The notes below the pieces were generated by a model. It searched no databases, was not told the DNA's origin, and worked only from the letters and a program-made list of their open reading frames with translations. From NCBI GenBank assembly GCA_031401535.1, contig JANNRP010000488.1, positions 1-28,798 on the forward strand: DNA of 28,798 nt, read 5' to 3'. Made by a program: the position numbers and the translations under genes. Below are positions 23,840 to 28,798 of the stretch, one piece after another; position 1 is the stretch's first letter, and each line of letters opens with the position of its first letter. Source of the DNA: JAKFWF01 sp031401535 (GTDB lineage Bacteria > Pseudomonadota > Alphaproteobacteria > Rhizobiales > Hyphomicrobiaceae).

Positions 23840-23865
23840 GCGCGCCAAACTAGTCCTTGGCGCGC
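23840..23865 (-). terminator. Inverted repeat at the efp stop codon
   Basis: GCGCGCC (23840-23846) and GGCGCGC (23859-23865) flank a 12-base loop that contains the efp TAG stop codon. There is no T-run on the minus strand, so it may slow 3' exonucleases or assist termination rather than act alone. Confidence 0.3.
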
Positions 23866-24419
23866 TCGACGTAAGACCCGTCGGCCACGGTGACCACCAC
23901 GCGCGTACCGGTGCCAATGTGCGGCGGTACCATGATACGGGCGCCATTCGATAAAATTGCAGGCTTGTAGGACGATGATGCCGTCTGGCCCTTAACCACT
24001 GGATCAGCCGTGACGATTTCCAGAGTAACCCGTGCCGGCAGCTCAATCGATACAGCGACACCATCGAACAGGCTCAGAGCGCACTTCATGTTCTCTTGCA
24101 GGTAAATGCTCTGGTCGCCGATGACATCCTTGGCCACGGTCACCTGCTCGAAGTTTTCAGGGTGCATGAATACGAAGCCCTGGTCATCCTCGTAGAGATA
24201 ATTGTAGTCACTCTCTTCGAGGTAGGCGCGCTCGACCTGATCGGTCGTCCGATAGCGCTCCGTCACTTTGACGCCATCGGCGATGCGGCGCAACTCAAGG
24301 TGCGTCACTGGCGTGCCCTTGCCAGGATGAATGTTTTCAGCGTGCATCACGACGGCAAGCTTGCCATTGAGATCGAGCACGTTGCCCTTGCGGATTGAGC
24401 TTGCAATAACCTTGGTCAA
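23850..24419 (-). CDS. efp: Translation elongation factor P
   Basis: EF-P stimulates peptide-bond formation at polyproline stretches by reaching from the E site to the peptidyl-tRNA. The protein has the KOW-like N-terminal domain (VIASSIRKGNVLDLNGKLAVV), the loop HPGKG, and two OB-like domains ending in the VVVTVADGSYVERAKD pattern. Frames further upstream are open, but TTG 24419 has GGAG 7 nt before it, yields 189 residues, and puts the loop lysine exactly at position 34, as in E. coli EF-P. Lys34 is the residue that receives (R)-beta-lysine. epmA and epmB diverge from it about 160 bp away, completing the modification pathway apart from the hydroxylase EpmC. The loop reads HPGKGTP rather than the commoner PGKGGA. 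Confidence 0.95.
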   Translation of the reverse strand: MTKVIASSIRKGNVLDLNGKLAVVMHAENIHPGKGTPVTHLELRRIADGVKVTERYRTTDQVERAYLEESDYNYLYEDDQGFVFMHPENFEQVTVAKDVIGDQSIYLQENMKCALSLFDGVAVSIELPARVTLEIVTADPVVKGQTASSSYKPAILSNGARIMVPPHIGTGTRVVVTVADGSYVERAKD

Positions 24420-24578
24420 GGGTGTTCTCCAGATGTCGCGTAAACCGTTCACCGACCGGCTGGCGTGCGCAAAACCAGCGTCAGTGCGTCATTTCTCGCC
24501 GGTCTCATACCTCTTTCCCGCGCCGTGGCCAAGGGGCGCGGTCCTGATCAACGCAAAGCCACCCACCGGATCCGCCCG

Positions 24579-25649
24579 ATGACCAGTTCGAGTTCAACCG
24601 CGCCGTCCGCATCCCCGTGGTGGGATCGAGGCGTTCATGCCGACCGGCGCCCAGGACTGTTGCAGCGCGGCCAGATCAAATCGGCAATCCGCACCTGGTT
24701 CGAAGCGCAAGGTTTCACCGAGGTTGAAACCGGCTGCCTGCAGGTGTCCCCTGGCAATGAGACGCACCTGCACGCCTTCCAGACGTCACTAATCGGCACT
24801 GACCTTGCGAAAACCCCGCTCTACCTGCACACGTCGCCAGAATTTGCCTGCAAAAAGCTTCTAGCAGCAGGAGAAAGCAGGATCTTCACGTTCGCCCCTT
24901 GCTTCCGAAATCGTGAACGCGGGGTGCTGCATGCGCCGGAATTCACCATGCTCGAATGGTATCGTGCGGGCGCATCCTACGAGACCCTGTGGGAAGATTG
25001 CGCAGCGATCCTTAAGATTGCTGCCGACATCACCGGGCGTCGTCAGTGGTCGTGGCGTGGGCGGCCGTGCGACATCGATGCCGGGATCGACTGGACAACG
25101 CTCGATCAGGCATTTTTCCAGTTCGCCAACATCACGTTGCGTGACATGTTCGTTGGCACTGCACCCCAGCGTGATCTGTTTGCACGGGCAGCCGTCACCA
25201 CTGGAATTCGCTCTGCCCCGGACGACACCTGGTCCGATATCTTTGCCAGGGTTCTCACCGAGCATATCGAACCTAACCTTGGTAATTTCCGCCCTGAAAT
25301 TCTCTATCAGTACCCAACGCACGAGGCGGCACTGGCCCGGCCCGTGCCCGACGATCCACTCGTTGCAGAGAGATTTGAGTTGTATGTCTGCGGCGTTGAA
25401 CTGGCCAACGGCTTTGGCGAACTGACGGACGCGGTTGACCAGCGCCGCCGCTTCGAGGCTGAAATGACTGAAAAGCTTAGGATCTACGGCGAGCGCTACC
25501 CGATCGATGAGGATTTTCTACACGCTTTGGCTCAAATGCCGCCGGCATCGGGATGTGCACTCGGCTTCGACCGCTTGGTTATGTTGGCGACCGGTGCCAC
25601 CTCCGTCGATCAGGTGCTCTGGACGCCGCTGCCGGAACCGGGCAGATGA
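24579..25649 (+). CDS. epmA: EF-P–(R)-beta-lysine ligase EpmA (class II LysRS-like)
   Basis: The product lacks the tRNA anticodon-binding domain of lysyl-tRNA synthetase and consists of the class II catalytic core. Motif 2 reads CFRNRERGVLHAPEFTMLEWYRAG, the substrate pocket ELANGFGELTD, and motif 3 GCALGFDRLVML. This is the EpmA/PoxA/GenX family, which activates (R)-beta-lysine with ATP and joins it to EF-P Lys34. An upstream frame extends to 24465, but homology-like sequence begins near SPWWDRGVHADRRPGLLQRG, so I use ATG 24579 (356 aa); its ribosome binding site is weak. It is followed after seven bases by epmB on the same strand, and efp is divergent upstream. A generic LysRS paralogue is unlikely given this context. 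Confidence 0.93.
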   Translation: MTSSSSTAPSASPWWDRGVHADRRPGLLQRGQIKSAIRTWFEAQGFTEVETGCLQVSPGNETHLHAFQTSLIGTDLAKTPLYLHTSPEFACKKLLAAGESRIFTFAPCFRNRERGVLHAPEFTMLEWYRAGASYETLWEDCAAILKIAADITGRRQWSWRGRPCDIDAGIDWTTLDQAFFQFANITLRDMFVGTAPQRDLFARAAVTTGIRSAPDDTWSDIFARVLTEHIEPNLGNFRPEILYQYPTHEAALARPVPDDPLVAERFELYVCGVELANGFGELTDAVDQRRRFEAEMTEKLRIYGERYPIDEDFLHALAQMPPASGCALGFDRLVMLATGATSVDQVLWTPLPEPGR

Positions 25650-25656
25650 GACTGAC

Positions 25657-26733
25657 ATGAATACGCCCGTCACAACGCTGCTGACGCCGCAGGACCTGAG
25701 CGATGCCAGCCTGATCGAGCAGGCGCGCGTCGTCGGCCTACAGAGCGTCGCTGATCGCTATGCCGTCGCAATAACGCCAGCGATGCTCGCTGCAATCGAT
25801 CCAGACGATACAACAGACCCAATTGCGCGCCAGTTCGTGCCCGATGAACGCGAATTGCATTCTGCTGCGGGCGAGGAAGCCGACCCGATCGGCGATACCG
25901 CGTATACTCCGGTTCCAGGCATCGTCCATCGCTACCCCGACCGCGTTCTCTTGAAGCTCGCCAGCGTGTGTCCCGTATATTGCCGGTTCTGTTTCCGGCG
26001 CGAAGCCGTCGGACCGGCCCTTGGCTCATCGCTGTCGTCTGACGATCTAAGCACTGCCATCGCTTATATACGGGCACATCCGGAAATCTGGGAGGTCATA
26101 CTCACCGGTGGCGATCCGCTGATCCTATCACCGCGCCGCATCGCACAAGCGACGATGCAACTGTCTGAAATCGCGCACGTCAAGATCCTGCGCTGGCATA
26201 CCCGTGTTCCCGTTGTGGCGCCCGACAGGGTTACGCCCGAACTGATTGTAGCCTTGAAATCACCAACTCAGGCTGTTTACGTCGGCCTGCATACCAACCA
26301 TGTGCGCGAGCTGACATCAGCGGCAAGAGCCGCCTGCGCGATGATCGTCGATGCTGGCATCGTCATGGTCAGCCAGACGGTCTTGCTGCGCGGTGTCAAC
26401 GACGACGCGGCGACCCTGGACCAACTCATGCGGGCGCTGGTCGAGATCCGTGTGAAGCCCTACTATTTGCACCATGCTGACCGCGCGCCGGGCACTGCCC
26501 ATTTTCGCACGACCATTGCCGAGGGGCAGGCCCTGATGCAGAGCCTGCGCGGTCGCCTGTCGGGCCTTGCTCAGCCAACCTACGTGCTCGACATACCTGG
26601 CGGGCATGGCAAGATGCCGATTGGCCCCGCCTATCTGGCGGCGGACCCCGAGGGCCACATTGTGACCGACTATACCGGCGTTCCGCACCGCTATAACGAG
26701 TGTCCCGCCACCGCCGCGGAGGACGGCGCATGA
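25657..26733 (+). CDS. epmB: EF-P lysine 2,3-aminomutase EpmB (radical SAM, PLP)
   Basis: A 358-aa radical SAM enzyme of the KamA/EpmB family. The [4Fe-4S] motif is CPVYCRFC (Cys105, Cys109, Cys112), followed by TGGDPL for SAM binding, a DRVTPEL segment, and the PLP-lysine region DIPGGHGKMPI near residue 320. It should convert (S)-alpha-lysine to (R)-beta-lysine, the substrate of EpmA. Free-lysine aminomutases (KamA) are longer, usually above 400 residues, and occur in lysine fermentation clusters; the length and the epmA neighbour seven bases upstream favour EpmB. Start ATG 25657 is chosen over a longer frame that would overlap epmA. Its stop overlaps the crtY start by four bases (ATGA). Confidence 0.93.
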   Translation: MNTPVTTLLTPQDLSDASLIEQARVVGLQSVADRYAVAITPAMLAAIDPDDTTDPIARQFVPDERELHSAAGEEADPIGDTAYTPVPGIVHRYPDRVLLKLASVCPVYCRFCFRREAVGPALGSSLSSDDLSTAIAYIRAHPEIWEVILTGGDPLILSPRRIAQATMQLSEIAHVKILRWHTRVPVVAPDRVTPELIVALKSPTQAVYVGLHTNHVRELTSAARAACAMIVDAGIVMVSQTVLLRGVNDDAATLDQLMRALVEIRVKPYYLHHADRAPGTAHFRTTIAEGQALMQSLRGRLSGLAQPTYVLDIPGGHGKMPIGPAYLAADPEGHIVTDYTGVPHRYNECPATAAEDGA

Positions 26734-27938
26734 CCAACGCAAGTGCTATTCTGGCCGGTGGCGGCCTCGCCAATATCCTGATCGCCATGCGCCTCAAGGC
26801 GGAGCGGCCCGATGTGCATGCGCTGGTTCTGGAACAGGGCCCGTCGCTCGGTGCCAACCACACCTGGTCGTTTCACTCAACCGACCTGACGCCTGAGCAG
26901 CGCGCCTGGATCGCGCCGCTCGTCATTGCCAGCTGGCCACGCCAAGAGGTGAGGTTTCCGAGTGGTCGCCGCATACTGGAGACGGGGTACAACTCGATTT
27001 CGTCAGAGCGCCTGCACGATGTCGCCATGGAGTTGCTCGGTCCGGCTGTCCGGCTGAACTGCTCTGTCGGAGAGGTCCGACCTGATGGCGTGACGTTTGC
27101 TGATGGCTCGAGCGTGACCGTCCCCCTCGTTATCGATGGGCGTGGCGCGCTGCAGGACCAGCCGTTGGCGATCGGCTATCAAAAATTCGTTGGCGTCGAG
27201 ATCGAGACAGAAAAGCCACATGGTCAACACCATCCGATCATCATGGACGCAACCGTGCCGCAAACCGATGGCTACCGGTTCGTCTACACGCTGCCGTTTT
27301 CACCAACCCGCCTGCTGATCGAGGACACTTATTACAGCGACACCGCGGAACTCGACGCCGATAGCCTCGGACGCGGCGTCGAAGCGTACGCAGCCGCGCA
27401 AGGGTGGATCGGCGGCCGCGTCATTCGCCGCGAATCTGGTGTTCTGCCCATCACACTCGCAGGCGACATCGACCAGCACTGGCGCACCATGGGGCAGGCA
27501 ATCCCACGCTCCGGCCTTCGCGCGTGGCTGTTTCACGCAACCACCGGTTATAGTTTCCCAAACGCCGTTCGTTTGGCCGAAGAAATCGCCCGCGCGCCCG
27601 ACCTTTCATCCGACGCCATCGCACGGCTGATCGAAAAGCGTTCACGCCAGACATGGAAGGCACAAGCCATTTTCCGGCTACTCAATCGTTCGCTGTTTCT
27701 GGCAGCCGATCCGTCGGGTCGCGTCCGCATCCTCGACCGGTTTTATGCAAAACTGCCCACCGCGACGATTGAACGATTTTACGCGGGCGCATTGCGTGCG
27801 ACAGACATCGCTATGCTGATGGCCGTTATGGCGACCAAACCACCGGTTCCACTCGGGCGCGCCATCTCCTGCTTCAGCGAAGCATCATCCTGGGAGTTTG
27901 CCTCTAAGCATCGTTCTTCGAAATCACAATTGGGCTAA
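26730..27938 (+). CDS. crtY: Lycopene beta-cyclase
   Basis: The 402-aa protein opens with a flavoprotein-type dinucleotide motif (SAILAGGGLANILIAMRL) and the CrtY signature LGANHTWSFHSTDL near residues 45-58. It has the catalytic-loop motif LLIEDTYYSD, and a late segment RVRILDRFYAKLP...PPVPLGRAI typical of bacterial CrtY. It cyclises the ends of lycopene to beta-ionone rings, giving beta-carotene, with reduced FAD acting as a non-redox cofactor at the membrane. It begins inside the last codons of epmB (ATGA overlap) and is followed nine bases later by crtB, so translation is coupled to an unrelated EF-P modification gene. The phytoene desaturase gene crtI is not between crtY and crtB as it is in many crtYIB clusters. 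Confidence 0.94.
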   Translation: MTNASAILAGGGLANILIAMRLKAERPDVHALVLEQGPSLGANHTWSFHSTDLTPEQRAWIAPLVIASWPRQEVRFPSGRRILETGYNSISSERLHDVAMELLGPAVRLNCSVGEVRPDGVTFADGSSVTVPLVIDGRGALQDQPLAIGYQKFVGVEIETEKPHGQHHPIIMDATVPQTDGYRFVYTLPFSPTRLLIEDTYYSDTAELDADSLGRGVEAYAAAQGWIGGRVIRRESGVLPITLAGDIDQHWRTMGQAIPRSGLRAWLFHATTGYSFPNAVRLAEEIARAPDLSSDAIARLIEKRSRQTWKAQAIFRLLNRSLFLAADPSGRVRILDRFYAKLPTATIERFYAGALRATDIAMLMAVMATKPPVPLGRAISCFSEASSWEFASKHRSSKSQLG

Positions 27939-27947
27939 ATAGATCGC

Positions 27948-28798
27948 ATGGATGCCATTGTCGAACATAGTCGGCAGTTGATCGAGAAGGGCTCCAAGAG
28001 CTTTGCTGGCGCCGCACGGCTGTTCGATGAGGATACCAAAGCCTCCGCCTACATGCTCTACGCTTGGTGTCGGCACTGCGACGATGAGATCGACGGCCAG
28101 GAACTTGGCTTCAACGTTGCGCCCGGCACAGTGATCGTCCCGCCGGACGTGAGGTTGGCGGCGATCACTCAGCAGACAATGGCCGCCATCGATGGCCATG
28201 CCGAGCATCCGGTGTTCCAGGCACTCGCCCGGGTTGTAGCGAAGCACGATATTCCAGCCCGCCACCCGATGGAACTGATCGAAGGCTTCCGGATGGACGT
28301 CGAGGATCGCCACTATCAAACCCTCGATGATACGTTGAGCTATTGCTACCACGTCGCTGGTGTTGTCGGCGTAATGATGGCGATGATCATGGGTGTGCGC
28401 GATACAGCAGCCTTGAACCGGGCGTCCGACCTTGGCATCGCATTCCAATTGACCAACATTGCACGTGACGTGATCCCCGATGCCGTGGCGGGTCGCGTTT
28501 ATCTGCCCGCCGACTGGTTGACAGAAGCCGGGCTCACCGCCGCCGACATCGCCGATCCAGATCAGCGCGTCGCGGTGTTCGCAGTCGTCAATCGGCTGCT
28601 CAATGAAGCCGACCGCTACTATCTCTCGGCCCGTTATGGGTTGCCAGCCCTACCGTTACGCGCTGCTTGGGCGATTGCTGCAGCACGGCGCATATATCGG
28701 CAGATCGGCGCTGTCGTTCGTAAGCGTGGCCCCCGCGCCTGGGATACGCGTGCTGGCGTCAGCCATCGCGGCAAGATGGCCCAAGCTGCTCTCGGCGG
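27948..28798 (+). CDS. crtB: Phytoene synthase, N-terminal part (gene continues past window end)
   Basis: ATG 27948 opens a frame that stays open to the last base, 283 codons. The protein begins MDAIVEHSRQLIEKGSKSF, with the KGSKSF motif of phytoene/squalene synthases, then YAWCRHCDDEID with the first Asp-rich Mg-binding motif and FQLTNIARDVIPDA with the second. LPADW and ARRIYRQIG follow in their usual places. It joins two geranylgeranyl diphosphates to phytoene, the first committed step of carotenoid synthesis. The second motif ends DVIPD where DVxED is more usual, a mild variation. It lies nine bases after crtY in the same operon. Only the C-terminal end is missing. Confidence 0.95.
   Translation, partial: MDAIVEHSRQLIEKGSKSFAGAARLFDEDTKASAYMLYAWCRHCDDEIDGQELGFNVAPGTVIVPPDVRLAAITQQTMAAIDGHAEHPVFQALARVVAKHDIPARHPMELIEGFRMDVEDRHYQTLDDTLSYCYHVAGVVGVMMAMIMGVRDTAALNRASDLGIAFQLTNIARDVIPDAVAGRVYLPADWLTEAGLTAADIADPDQRVAVFAVVNRLLNEADRYYLSARYGLPALPLRAAWAIAAARRIYRQIGAVVRKRGPRAWDTRAGVSHRGKMAQAALG

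Noticed and set aside
24465..24578. 38-residue N-terminal extension of EpmA
   Set aside because: The extension is basic, not family-like, and would leave too little room for the divergent promoters; ATG 24579 fits EpmA length better.
25507..25656. 50-residue N-terminal extension of EpmB inside epmA
   Set aside because: It lies in another frame of the epmA coding sequence; ATG 25657 begins the EpmB-like sequence.
1..28798. CRISPR arrays, insertion sequences or transposase fragments
   Set aside because: No regularly spaced repeats, terminal inverted repeats with transposase motifs, or phage genes were seen by eye.

Overview
The window looks like chromosome from an alphaproteobacterium, most likely Hyphomicrobiales (Rhizobiales); I cannot name the genus. 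The reasons are the GC-rich coding sequence, promoters of the alphaproteobacterial EcfG general-stress type, a TfuA/YcaO pair of the kind first known from rhizobia, a class III cyclase–ATPase fusion, and an EF-P/EpmA/EpmB locus followed by crtY and crtB. No insertion sequence, integrase, phage gene or CRISPR array was seen.

Layout. (1) 1-370: the end of a DUF192 gene and a tRNA-Pro(UGG). (2) 439-7413, minus strand: a tight five-gene operon, transcribed cyclase-ATPase -> YcaO -> TfuA -> M4-like metallopeptidase -> unknown 192-aa protein. This is the most novel-looking part of the window: a candidate peptide- or protein-backbone modification system (thioamide or azoline type) with no obvious short precursor peptide. 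(3) 7734-9896, minus: a DMT/EamA transporter and an MFS transporter. (4) 10058-13411: a small secreted DUF3574 protein, then on the minus strand an M20 carbamoylase/amidohydrolase, a 95-aa membrane protein and a flavin monooxygenase. (5) 13835-15226: small envelope proteins, including a divergent pair (Trp-rich secreted protein and PRC-barrel protein) with EcfG-type promoters in the shared intergenic region. (6) 15333-17503, minus: agmatinase and ornithine-type decarboxylase, for putrescine synthesis, behind a structured leader. (7) 17808-18905: a YeeE/YedE thiosulfate-type transporter. (8) 18912-23106, minus: a caspase-fold protein lacking both catalytic residues and a two-CxxCH protein carrying DUF4384, a probable envelope pair of unknown job. 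(9) 23107-23849: an AT-rich intergenic region with a 59-codon membrane ORF and a strong terminator. (10) 23850-28798: EF-P, diverging from epmA-epmB-crtY-crtB, which appear to form one operon; crtB runs off the window.

How the genes work together. EpmB makes (R)-beta-lysine, EpmA joins it to Lys34 of EF-P, and the modified EF-P relieves ribosome stalling at proline runs. CrtB makes phytoene and CrtY cyclises lycopene; the desaturase CrtI is not in the window. The decarboxylase and agmatinase both give putrescine. In the YcaO operon, YcaO would activate the backbone amide with ATP, TfuA would assist sulfur delivery or substrate engagement, the cytosolic peptidase could trim the product, and the cyclase-ATPase could couple the system to cyclic-nucleotide signalling. 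These last roles are inference. Several true starts (TTG for EF-P and YeeE, internal ATGs elsewhere) were chosen from ribosome binding sites and conserved residue numbering.
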